Shown here in pieces: positions 36,228 to 47,999 of a stretch of DNA of 58,735 nucleotides; the stretch's first letter is position 1, and the number at the start of each line of letters is the position of its first letter. The notes beneath the pieces were generated by a model. It was not told the origin of the DNA and did not search any database. It saw only the letters and a program-made list of their open reading frames with translations. This DNA is from Xylaria sp. FL1777 (lineage: Eukaryota; Ascomycota; Sordariomycetes; Xylariales; Xylariaceae): contig MU400746.1 in assembly GCA_022578965.1 (NCBI GenBank), positions 1 through 58,735 of the forward strand, given 5' to 3'. The position numbers and the translations under genes are program-made.

Positions 36228-37047
36228 CAAAAAAGGTTTGCAAAAATTACGCCTACAACTATTTACTAATAAACAAACTTTTAAGCTTTTATTTAACCAA
36301 AATAAAAAATTCTTTAATACGTTTATAAGTTAATATATTACGCTTAGGTATTTTTTTAGCTAAAACGTTTTATAGTTTAAAAAGTATAAAATTCTTTCGA
36401 GCTAAAAGCGTTTAATTTAAATTACGTTATATCTAAAAAAAGCGCTTTTACTATTTTTTGCTGTAAACTAATAGCAAAAAAATAATAACAACTTGCTTAT
36501 TTTAATTATAGTTTGCTTAGTATTAATTAGCATTATATAAAGCAGCTATAATTGTAATTCTTTTTATAATATTAATAATATGCTTTTTTAAGCTAAAAAC
36601 AGCAAAAAGTTCTTAAAAAATGCTTTATAATAACAAATATTAAGTTAATACAGTAATAACTTATAAAATAACACTTAAGAAAACTATAAAGAAAAAACAC
36701 TAGGCATTATTTTTATAGTTTTTAAAAGTAACTAAAACAGAAAAAAAAACTAAGTAAACGTACTATAAGTTTTAAAGCAAAAAAACAAAAGCAACGTAGC
36801 AAACACTTAAAAAAAAAGCACTTAAAAAAAAAAGAAAAAAAAAAGCCCTTAGTTATAAAGTAAAACAAGCATAAAAGCATAGCTAAAAGCAAGCGCTTGC
36901 AAAAGTATTTAAGGACTTCAAATTGCTATAAAGCTTAGCTAAATAAGCTAAGTTAGCTTATAAGCCGGCCTTAAAAGTTATAGTAATTTTACTGCTAAAA
37001 CAAACAGAAAGCAAGCTTTTTTTTGCTAACACTTTTAAGAAAAAGAA

Positions 37048-37211
37048 AATTAAAAGTATAAATATTTCTTAGAAAAAAATAAAAAGAAAAAAAAACGTAT
37101 AGCAGCTAATAAAAAAAAGCAAAAAAAAAAAGCCAAAGCTTGTGCAGCTTTTATACTAAAAACAAGAAAACAGAAACGTTAATACTTCTTATGCTAAAGC
37201 AAAAAAAGCAT
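37048..37211 (+). repeat. Dispersed duplication in E3, copy 2
   Basis: Second copy of the segment at 35621-35780. It is less mutated (GCAGC, GCCAAAGC retained) and translates as a Lys-rich stretch, then ACAAFILKT. About 1.4 kb separates the copies. Confidence 0.85.
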
Positions 37212-38253
37212 AAATAATTAAGCAAAGCAGAAAAGCTTGCTTATTAGCTTATATAATAAGCAAGCTTTAATAAAAACAAGTTAGCTAATGTTTTTTTGCT
37301 GCTTGCTAAAACAAATAAGCTATTATTGTTAACTTTTAAGAAAAAGTTAGCATAAGCTTTAATAAATTTAAATGATTTAGAAAAAACTAATATAAATTAA
37401 GCTACTAGTATAGCTAAATAAAAACAATTTTTAGGCAGCAGTAAGCATAACAGCAATTCTTAAATTGCTAAAGATTTAAACAAGCTAAATAAAAGCATTG
37501 CTAACTTATTTATAGCAGCTTAAAATAAAACCTGCGTTTTATTTAAAACTAATGCTGCTTTTCTTTATTATACGTTATATTTTCTTACTTTTTAAACCTT
37601 TAAATTGTTTATATGTTTTAAATTGTGTTAGAAATTTAATTTTGTGCGCTTATTTATAGCTAACTAAAGCGCTTAAAATTGCAAAGTATATAATTAGCCC
37701 TTTTTAGAGAAACTAACCGCATTAAGCTACTGCGTTTTCTTTCTTCCTTTGTTCTTGATCTTTTATTATTGTTTTACTTCGTTCTACTTATTATAACGTT
37801 AACGTAAGCTTTTCTTTCTTATTACTTCGTAATGCAGAAAACCTTCGGCTAAAAGGTTCTTTTGTTTTTTTAGAAATGTTATTCCTTAGTTTTCTTGTTT
37901 ACTTAATTATAAAATAAAAATAATACAAGCTATTTTTAATTTTAAAGCAACTCGTTTGCTTTTATTTTTTTGCTGCGCAACTTGCTGCTTTAGCTCTCCG
38001 ATTTTAGCTAAAAACTATACAATCTATGTTTGCAACAATTAAGTATTAGCACTTAAAGCACTAAGTAATTATTATTTGCTTAAGCTTAGTTTTAAAGATA
38101 ATTTGTATTAAGTTTGTCCTTAGTTTATTATTAAAGTTTGTTTTAAAAAAAAGCTATTAAAAATAGCACTAGCTCGTATAGTTAGTTAATGTTTAGCTAT
38201 TCTATAGTATAACAAAATATTATAAGTAACTTTATCTTAAAAAGCTTTAAAAT

Positions 38254-38446
38254 TATTATAAAAAATATAAAGCATTAAAAGTTAAGTATAATAGTTAATA
38301 TATCTTTAGTTTTATAGTAAGTATTTAATAAAACTAAAGCTTAAAAAAAAAAGAAAACTTTTATAAAATAAGTATAAAAAAAATATCCTATATATATATG
38401 TAACTTATAACATGTGCTAAAGTACTTAAGTAACTTAATCATGATA
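38254..38446 (-). repeat. Short LTR, 5' LTR of E3
   Basis: 193 bp, aligned end to end with 9537-9729. It begins TATTATAAAAAATATAAAGC (RIPed from TGTCACAGGAG...) and ends AATCATGATA. TSD ATTTT follows. Confidence 0.95.
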
Positions 38447-38451
38447 ATTTT

Positions 38452-39264
38452 TGCTAGTTTATTTATTTTATATAGTTTATTTTAAACTTAAGTTTTAAGT
38501 TTATTATAAAATAAATAAAATAATATAAACTTAAGCAATTTTAAGATTACTATTAATTGTTTAAACTTTATAGCATAGTTTATTGCTACTTTTGTTTATT
38601 TTAAGCAATAAAATGTTTTTTTAGCATGTTTTGCTTTTTAGGTATTTTTAAATAATGCTTTTATTTAATTTTTAAACTTAACGTAGTTTTTAAAAATCTT
38701 TTTTATTTTTAGTTTAAAGTTAGTTAACTTGTTTGCTTTTAAGAAATCTTTTAAAATAAATTAAAACTATTTTAGTACTTTTTTTAATAAAAATTATAAA
38801 GTAATTATTACTTTTTAATTTTTTTTTATAATAATAATAAAGTACTATTTTAAATAAAGTTTAACATAAATTAAAAAAGCTTTTATATTTATAAATTTAT
38901 TATAAAGCTTTAAAGCAATAAGTTTAAAACTTTTAATGTTTAGCATTTTTAACATTATAAAAAATCCTAATAATAAAAGCAGCAGTAATAATAAAAAGTT
39001 AAGTTTTTTATTTTAAGTTATTACTTTAAGTATAGCAATAATAAAAATAAACGCTAAGTTTACTAGTAATAATATAAAGGTTAGTTATAATATAATTATT
39101 TATTTAAAGTTTTAACTTGTTATTATAATAGCAATTATTATTGCTACTTTAATTATTATAGCTAATATTTATATTAGTTTAAAGGTTATAACATTTAATA
39201 TTTAAACTGTTTTTTAAGTTAAAGTAATTAGTTTGCTTTATAGCACTAATATTAATATTAGTTT
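38452..39264 (-). pseudogene. E2 gag, N-terminal part
   Basis: The minus-strand part of E2 gag right of E3, matching E4 30150-30960 and E1 48-870. Leader sequence continues to the LTR at 39614. Closed by TAA/TAG codons. Confidence 0.65.
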
Positions 39265-39613
39265 TTTTTTATTACTACTATTTAACTTTTTTTTTTTTAT
39301 TACTGTTTTTTTTTTAATAAAAATAGTTAATAAAAGTACTAAAGTTTATTGTTTTAATATATTGCTAGTTTTAAAAGTTTTTAAAATTTTTAAACTTAAT
39401 TTTTAACTTTTTATTTTTAGTAATATAACTTAAATTTAATCTATTAATTATTAAGTGAATTTTATTTATTTAATGCTTATTAGCATTTTTGTTTTTTAAA
39501 TATTTTTTTTAGTATACTTTTAAAAGTTCGTTTTATAAACTGTTTATTATTTAACTCTTTATATTAATATTTATTTTTGCTGCTAAGTTTTATTAATTAA
39601 AAAGCTATTAAAA

Positions 39614-40129
39614 TATAACAAACTTATTATATATTAATATAATAAGTTTACTTTTAGAGTTTTAATTTGCAAATAATAATAAAATCTTTAATAATAGTCC
39701 GTTAAAAAAGTTTTTAAAGTATTTTTATTATTATGCATTAATAAAAGTTTTAAAAAATTAAAAGTAATAAATATATTAATGCTTAATAGTTATAAAAAGT
39801 TAATAACTAAAAAGCTAAAACTAAATAAATAACTAAATACAAAAAAGGCATAATTATATAAACAAAAAAAACAGTAGTAATAATTTATAAACGTTGTTTT
39901 TTTTAATAAACTTAACGCTATATTGTTTTAAGTTTAAAGCTTAATAAACTTAACGCTTAAATTTGTTAAGTTTAAAGCTTAATAAACTTAACGCTCGAAT
40001 TTATTAAGTTTATGCATTAAACCCTTATAATAGTTTAAATATATATATTTTTTAGCAAATAAAACTCCTTTTATGCATGCTTTTTTCATACATAGCCCTT
40101 TAACCGGCCTAGTTAGCCTATTTTATAAC
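39614..40129 (-). repeat. Type-B LTR, 5' LTR of E2
   Basis: 516 bp, TATAACAAAC...TTTTATAACA in plus reading. The U3 end keeps less mutated sequence (AACCGGCCTAGTTAGCC). The 36-bp units TTAAGCTTAATAAACTTAAC-like lie at 39905-40015. TSD ATTTA follows. Confidence 0.94.
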
Positions 40130-40418
40130 AATTTAGCAATAATTTATTAAGTAATAAATATAGCTTTTAAGTATTAAAAATGCTTATTTAGCTTTTAAAT
40201 TAAACTTTTAATAATAGTATACCTTAAGTTAATATATATATTTTTTGCATTTTATAGTAATTTTAGCACTTTAAGCACTTTTAAAAATATTATAGCTTAA
40301 AATGTTATATTAACTAAATATAAAAGGTTTTTTAAAGCTTATTTATAGTTAATTAGCTTAAATAGCATTTTATTTTTTTTAATAAAGTGTTGTTTTATTT
40401 ATTTTAAACTTATATTAT
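40130..40418. other. AT-rich spacer between E2 and E6
   Basis: Starts with the right TSD of E2 (ATTTA) and continues the DNA left at 2735. It ends with ATTAT (40414-40418) next to the E6 left LTR. No coding or repeat similarity was seen. Confidence 0.6.
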
Positions 40419-40898
40419 TATTACAAAATAAGCTAACTAGGCTAATTAAAAAGCTAAGTATAAAAAAAACATGCATAAAAGAAGTTTTATTTATTAAAAG
40501 AATATATATTTAAACCATTATAAAGGTTTAATGCATAAATTTAATAAATTTAAGCGTTAAGTTTATTAAACCTTAAACTTAAAACGTTATAATATTAAGT
40601 TTATTAAAAAAAATAACGTTTATAAATTATTATTACTATTTTTTTTATTTATATAATTATATATTTTTTATATTTAGTTATTTATTTAGTTTTTAGTTTT
40701 TTAGCTATTAATTTTTTTATAACTACTAAGCGTTAATATATTTATTACTTTTAATTCTTTAAGACTTTTATTAATATATAATAATAAAAGTATTTTAAAA
40801 ACCTTTTTAATAAACTATTATTAAAGATTTTATTATTATTTATAAATTAAAACTTTAAAAGTAAACTTATTATATTAATATATAATAAGTTTATTATA
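40419..40898 (+). repeat. Type-B LTR, left LTR of E6 (480 bp)
   Basis: Starts TATTACAAAATAAGCTAAC (RIPed TGTTACAAAATAGGC...) and ends AGTTTATTATA. It is 36 bp shorter than the E2 LTRs, matching loss of one 36-bp tandem unit. Confidence 0.93.
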
Positions 40899-41247
40899 TT
40901 TTAATAGTTTTTTAATTAATAAAACTTAATATATAAAAGTAAATATTAATATAAACAAGTTAAATAATAGTTAGTTTATAAAATAAACTTTTAAAAGTAT
41001 ACTTAAAGAATATTTAAAAAATAAAAATGCTAATTAGCATTACATAAATAAATTTTACTTAATAATTAATAAATTAAATCTAAGTTATATTACTAAAAAT
41101 AAAAAGTTAAAAATTAAGTTTAAAAATTTTAAAGATTTTTAAAACTAGTAATATATTAAAACAATAAACTTTAATACTTTTATTAGCTATTTTTATTAAA
41201 AAAAAAGCAGTAATAAAAAAAAAAAAGTTAAGCAATAATAATAAAAA

Positions 41248-42417
41248 AAAACTAATGTTAATATTAATATTACAAAGCAAACTAGTTATTTTAACCTAAA
41301 AAATAGCTTAAATATTAAACGTTATAATTTTTAAACTAGCATAAATATTAGCTATAATAATTAAAGCAGTAATAATATTTGCTACTATAATAATAAATTA
41401 AACCTTTAAACAAATAATTATACTATAACTAATATTAATATTATTACTAGTAAATTTAACGCTTATTTTTATTATTATTATACTTAAAATAATAACTTAA
41501 AATAAAAAACTTAACTTTTTATTATTATTATTGCTTTTATTATTAAAATTATTTATAATATTAAAAATATTAAATATTAAAAGTTTTAAACTTATTGCTT
41601 TAAAGCTTTATAATAAATTTATAAATATAAAAGCTTTTTTAATTTATGTTAAACTTTATTTAAAATAGCATTTTATTATTATTACAAAAAAAAATCAAAA
41701 AATAATAACTATTTTATAGTTTTTATTAAAAAAAATACTAAAATAGTTTTAACTTATTTTAAAGAATTTTTTAAAAGTTAATAAATTAACTAACTTTAAG
41801 CTAAAAACAAAAAAGATTTTTAAAAACTATATTAAGTTTAAAAATTAAATAAAAGCATTATTTAAAAATACTTAAAAAGCAAAACATGTAAAAAAAGCAC
41901 TTTATTGCTTAAAATAAATAAAAGTAGCAATAAATTATACTATAAAATTTAAATAATTAGTAGCAATTTTAAGATTGCTTAAGCTTATATTATTTTATTT
42001 ATTTTATAGTAAACTTAAAACTTAAGTTTAAAACAAACTATACAAAATAAATAAACTAGTAAAAATTAATATATATATTAATATAGTTATTATAATTAAT
42101 TAATAATTATTTAACTAGTACTTTAAAATTAAAAGAAATAAAAAAACAAAAAAAAAAATACTTAAAAAAGTATTAAACAAAAATTTAAGCAAATTAGTAA
42201 AGTTAAAAAACAACAATTTTAAAATATATTTAAAGTTAAATATTATAACTATAAAAAAAAAACACTTTTAAAAATAATGCTAATTTAAAAAAAAAAACAA
42301 AAAAAAAAGCTATAAAAAAAAAAGATTTTTTAATTTAAGAAAAAAATACAAATTATAAAAGTTTAAAACAACAAAAAACAACAAAGCAATTTAAAAAATA
42401 TGTTTTTAAAGCAAAAG
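41248..42417 (+). pseudogene. E6 gag remnant
   Basis: Collinear with E5 gag. The CCHC region lies at about 42241-42282, with both first Cys codons changed to Tyr codons (TATTATAACTAT). It is more decayed than the E5 copy. Limits are approximate. Confidence 0.7.
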
Positions 42418-45400
42418 TATAAAATTACTATTTTAAGTTAAAACAAAAATGCTATACTAAATAAATCTAAATGCTTTATTTATATAAGTTAAAATAAATA
42501 AACATATAAATATTATTTAAAAGCTTTATAGTTATTAAAACAAATTGCAAAAAAATATATTTGTTATATAAATAATTAAAATTATTTAATATATAACTTA
42601 AAAAAATAATTTAATTAAAAGTAGCAAATAATAAAAAGTAATAAATTAATATAGTTAACAAATTTATAAAACTATAAAAACTTTAAACTATTAAAGCTTA
42701 AAATATAGCTTAAAAAAAAATTATATTTAAAAAAATAAAACTATAATTATAAATAGTATAGTTATTAAACTAATTATAAATTATTAAAACATTTAATTGT
42801 TAAATAAACTTAAAAAAACAAAACTTATAAAACTTTAAAGCAAAAACAAATAAAATTAAAAGTTATAAAAAATACTATAAAAAAAAAACTAATAAAAATA
42901 AATAAAGTATTTTTATAGTTTAAACTGCTTTAAATATAATAAAACAAAAAAGCATTAATAGTTAGCATAAAAACTAATATATTTTAAAAACTAAAGCTAG
43001 TAATTTAACTAATTACTAAAAGTTATTACTATAATAAAACTATAATAAAAAATATTAATAATATTTTATGCTTAAAAAATTTAAAATATAATAAAATACT
43101 ATAAAATTACTATATAATATATTATTATTACTAATATTTACTTAATAAACTAAAAAATAATTAATTTTTTAAATAAATTATAAAAATAAAAATATAAAAC
43201 TTTTATAAATTAAAGTAATTAGTTATAACTATAGTTTATTATAAAAATTTATAAAAATTTATAATATTTAAAAAAGATTTTAATTATACTTATAATATTA
43301 TTTTAAAAAAATATAAAAATAACTGCTATAAATATTATTAGTTAATTAAAGCATAATTATATTAAAAAATAGTTATTAAAAGCAAAAAAGCTTAAAAACT
43401 GCAATTTAAAGCTTAATTAAAAGCAAAAACAAAATAAAGCGTAATAATATTTAAAATACAAAATAAAACAAACATTTAAATATTTTACAAAAAAAAATCA
43501 AAAAACAAAATAAACACTTGCTAAAAAAGCAGCAAATAACTAAAAAAACTAAAGCTTTATATAAAGTTTAATATAATAAATAGCAAAACTAATTTAAAGT
43601 TAAATTTATATATTAAAACAAAAAATATAATACTTTAATTAACTTAAAAATATAAGCTAATATAATTTTACTTAAAATAGCAAAACAAAATAAAATTTTT
43701 TAAAAATATAAATAAAGATCTTAAAAAATTAAAAAATTTAATAAAAGCATTTTTAGCTATAATAATAGTTATATACTTAAAAAAACTAAACTTTTTAATA
43801 TATTTATATAAAAATACAAAAAATAAATTATATTAAATATTGCTAATATATTTAATTATAATATTATTTTAGAAATACTATAGCTAAAAACTAGTAATTT
43901 TTTAATTTAATAAAAAACAAAAACTATTAATTAAAAAAATAAAAAATAAAGCAAAAAAATCAGAAAAATTACAAAAAAAATCCTAAATAAAATACTAAAA
44001 GTATATTATAAATTTTATAAACTATTTAAAAAAAAAAAAAAGAAAACTTCTTAAATATAGCTTATAAAATTACTATATTTTTATTAAGAAAAAATATTAA
44101 CTAAAGCTTTATTAAGTATATTATATAAGCTTAAACAAAACAAACGCTTTATAAAAATATATTTAAAAAAATCTAACAAAAGAATTTCTAAAAAAATCTT
44201 AGTTATTTATTAAATATTTTATAGTATTAATACTTAAAATAAAAAATAAAAAACAACTAATTAATAAAAAAAAAAAACTAGTATAGTAAGTAATAATTAA
44301 CTATTAATTATTAAATATAATTACTATTATAAATAAATACTTTTTTATTTTACTAATAATTATAAAAAAAAATATTAGTTAAGCAAAATAGTTTATAATA
44401 ATTAATATTTTAAATAAATATTATGTTATTAAAATAGCTAAAAAAAAAAAATAAAAAACTACTATATAAACAATATATAAACTATATAAATATATAGTTA
44501 TGCTATAAAAACTATAAAATATATTAGCTAGCTTTTAATACATAATAATAATAATTTTACAGAAATCTTTAAATAAGTTTGTATGTATTTACTTAAATAA
44601 TATTTTAATTTATTTTAAAACACTAAAAAAACATAAAAAACATATAATTTAAGTGTTAAAAATATTTAAACAAGCAAAATTATAACTTAATATAAAAAAG
44701 TATATATAGCATATATAAAAAATTAACTTTTTAAGATTTATAATTACTTTAAAACAAATATAGATTTAATAGTTAAAAATTAATATAATATAAAATTAAA
44801 AAATATTTAACTTAGCTATTATTATAAATATATAACAAGTATTAAGATTTTTAAACTATGTTTAAATGTTAATTTAAAACTTTAAAAAAATAGCATTTTA
44901 CTTTATAAAATATACAAAAAAAAAATATAAAAAATTTTTTTTTTTAATTTTAAAAAAAGCTTAAAAAGCTTTTAAAAAACTAAAACTAAAAGTTATTTTT
45001 AACTTTATAGTTAAACTATTTAATCTATAAAAAAAAAAAAAGCTAAAAATAAATGCTTTAAATAATATAATTATAAAAGTTTTAAAATAACTAAAAAACA
45101 ACAAAAAATAATACTTAGTAGTTTATTATTTTAAAGCATTATAAAATGTAGCATTATAATATTTTATATATAACAAAAAACTACTTATAATTATTATAGC
45201 ACTTAAAAAGTAAAAACTATTTTTTATAAAAATTATAAAGCTAATTAAGATTTATTTAAATTATTAAAACTTAACAAAATTTATAACTATATAAAAAATT
45301 ATTAAACAATATAAAAATTAAATAGTTTTTTTTTTTAAGTTTAACTTTAAAATATGTTATATTAAAAAAAAAGAAAACATTTAAGCAAATATACTTAGTT

Positions 45401-46908
45401 AATAAAGTTAAAAAGAATTTAAAGTTCTAAAAAAAAATATTTAAGTATTATATTTTTAAAGAAATAAAAGCTTAAAAATTAAAGTTATACTTAAGGACTT
45501 TACAAATATATAACTATAATAAGCTTATAACTTAAAAAAGTTAGCATAACTATAAAAAGACAAAAAATCAAAAAATAATAAGCTAATATATAAATATAAG
45601 GTTTATTTACTAGAATTTTTATAAAACAAGTTTATTAAAAAATTCTATAAATATTTATTATATAAATATTAAAAAGCAACAAAAACAGTTTAACAATTAT
45701 AAAAAAAGTATAATTTTTTAAAACTATAAAACATAATTAAATTTATTATAAAAAAGTGCAATATTTATAATAAAGCTAAAGCAGCTTAATATAAGCTTTA
45801 TAAACTGCTATAACTTATATAAATACTTAAATAAGCATAGCATACTATTGCTTAAAATTTTATTATAATACTATTTTTATTAACTAATTTAATTATAAAA
45901 GTATAATATAATAAAATATAAGTTATTATTAATAAACTTACTAAGTATGCTTACTTTTTATTGTTTAAAAAAAATATAATAGCTAAATAACTTATATATG
46001 CTTTTATATGTTAATATTTAAATAAACATAAACTATTAAAAAAAATTGTTTTAAATTAAAATAAATTGTTTATTTTTAAGTTTAAAACTAGCTTTTTTAA
46101 ACTTATTAGTATTAAACTAAAGTTTTTAACTGCTTATTACTTATAAATAAATAAACAAACAAAAAAACTAAACTAAATATTAAAATAATATTTATAAAGT
46201 TATATTAACTATTAATAAAACAATTAAATAAAACTATTATTAATAGTATAAATTTTATATAATATATTAACAAACAAAAATATAAATATATTTTTATATA
46301 AAGCTATTTATAAACAGCAAACAATTATTAAAAAACAAAAAAAAACATTAATAAAAGTACTTGTTATTTTAACTATAATACCTTAAGCAAAAACTATTGC
46401 AACAAAAATTAAAACGCTATAAGCTAAACTATAATTATGCTTTTAATTTTTATAACAACAAATATTAATATACTACAACAAAAAACAAACTAAAGAATTA
46501 ACTTTTAAAAAAGAAAACAAAATTTACTTATTATAATAAAAACAAAATGTAAACATTAATATTTTCTAAATTAAAACAAAACAACTAAGCAATAAATTAA
46601 AATTTAAAAAACTTAGCTTTTTTAAAATTAAAGAAGTTATTTTATTTACTAACTATAAACTATTATTACTAAAAAATATGCAAATTTACTTTATTTTTTA
46701 TATTTTTTTACTAAAACTAGCACTTATTAAAATATTTGTTAAAACATAACTAAAAATAAAAACAAATTAAAACATTTATAAAGTTAAAAATATATTAGAT
46801 TTTTGTTAAAACAATAATAACTTAAAGTATTTTATTAAATAAAAAAAATATTTATATGCTAACAATACTTAAAAACCTAAAAAACACCTAAAAACTGCTA
46901 AAGTAGTT
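42418..46908 (+). pseudogene. E6 pol remnant: protease to chromodomain
   Basis: The whole of pol is present before the LINE. The RT box reads YLNN at 44590-44601. RNase H is near 45000, the integrase zinc domain near 45755-45790 (CNIYNKAK-like), and the core end FLTAYYL*INKQTK near 46115. The chromodomain end is at about 46780-46900. Numerous TAA/TAG codons interrupt it. The LINE sits a few bases after the chromodomain, at CTGCTAAAGTAGTTAT. Confidence 0.88.
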
Positions 46909-47999
46909 ATTATTATTAATAACTTGCTGTGCTGCTTTATAGCACGGTTTTTTTACTTGTGTACTTATAAATAAAACTATATAAAAAGCTAAATACAAAC
47001 TTTATGCAATAATATTTATACTGCTACTTTGAAGTTTCTTTACTTTATAATAATTAGTTTTTATTAACTAGCTTGCTAAACAAAAAGTAATGGTTAAAAA
47101 GCGGAAAAACTTTTTTTAAAGCTTTTAGACCTTTTGCTTTTTTAGAAAGCATATAAAAGCTTTTTTTTTGTTTTTTAGGACTTTTAAAGGAGCGCTTTTG
47201 CTTTTTTTGCTAGTTTTTTTCTTATTTTTTGCTTTTTTTTTTCTTTTTATTTCTTTTTATTTTAACTGCTTTATTATATATTGCTATTTTGTTAGTAATA
47301 AGTAGTTACTTTATAATATTATTTATAGCTTTAAGCTTTTTTATAGCTAGTTATAAATTTTTGTTAGTTTATAGTAGTTTAGCTATAAAACTTTTTTATA
47401 GTTGCTTTTTTTTGTTTTTTAGTAAGTTATAATATAGAACTATATACTAAAAGGTTTTTTTTTTTTTTGCATATTTATAAAAAGGCATAAAAAAGCTTAA
47501 AACTTTTTTTTTATGCAAAAATGCTTTTAGCTTTATTTTTTTAGTACATATTTATATTATTATAGCTGCTTTATGCTTTAATAATTTGCTATATTTTTTA
47601 AAGGCTTTATTTTTGCTAAGCTTTTGCTTAGCTATTATTAAATAGCTACTGTTTGTTTTAGTTTAGCTTTATTTGCTTATTTATTTTTTTTTTAATGCAA
47701 TTTTAGGTTTTTTTTTTTTTAACTATTTTTTTTGCTAGAAGTTTAAAGTTAACGTTAGATTTTTTTTAGCTATGCTTTTATTGTTGCTTATAAGCTTACT
47801 TTTTGTTTAGTTTTTAGCTTTTTAGGCTTTTGTGTTTTAAATAAAAGTTTTAATTTTTTTTGTTGCTTTTTAGATTAACTTTTTAGTTATTAAGCTTTTT
47901 ATATAGTGCTTACAAGCTGTTGTTTTATTACTAAAATATAAATTAATAAAAGAAATTTTTATTTTAGTTTTTAAGTGCTTTGTTTTAATTGCTTTAAAA

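Larger units (their letters stand above)
33841..38253. other. E3 5' region of unknown function with internal repeats
   Basis: About 4.4 kb between the 5' LTR of E3 and the frames upstream of gag. It contains four 81-bp tandem repeats, a 160-bp dispersed duplication (35621 and 37048), a 50-bp tandem pair at 36128, and a less mutated patch at 37650-37880. Lys-rich runs read on the plus strand near 35650 and 37090. No RT, transposase, TSD or terminal inverted repeat was detected, so a further nested element is not demonstrated. Confidence 0.5.
9537..38446 (-). mobile_element. E3: giant Ty3/gypsy element with 193-bp LTRs, inserted in E2 gag
   Basis: Two 193-bp direct repeats (9537-9729 and 38254-38446), differing almost only by transitions, are flanked by the TSD ATTTT (9532-9536 and 38447-38451). 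Joining the flanks restores the uninterrupted gypsy sequence seen at 48-60 and 30140-30152. Without E4 the element is about 13.5 kb, nearly twice E2, E4 or E5. It runs on the minus strand: a purine-rich tract precedes its 3' LTR at 9730-9746, and RT and integrase read on the minus strand at 11900-15400. Left of pol is an antisense frame (10130-11060). Right of gag are about 6 kb of unexplained 5' sequence with tandem and dispersed repeats. E4 interrupts it at TTTAA (16390-16394 and 31802-31806). RT motifs show it is Ty3/gypsy, but in sequence it is far from E1, E2 and E4-E7. Confidence 0.93.
2741..40129 (-). mobile_element. E2: Ty3/gypsy type-B chromovirus, outermost shell of the nest
   Basis: Two 516-bp type-B LTRs (2741-3256 and 39614-40129) are flanked by the same 5-bp TSD, ATTTA, at 2736-2740 and 40130-40134. 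Removing the SINE and E3 leaves about 7.7 kb, close to E5 (7703 bp) and E4 (about 7.7 kb). The internal parts are 3257-4947, 5697-9536 and 38452-39613. The order on the minus strand is LTR, leader, gag, protease, RT, RNase H, integrase, chromodomain, antisense frame, LTR. E3 split it in gag, upstream of the CCHC knuckle. The SINE split it within integrase. It is the oldest insertion of the nest by position. Some codons remain unmutated, for example the first Asp of the RT YLDD box. Confidence 0.95.
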
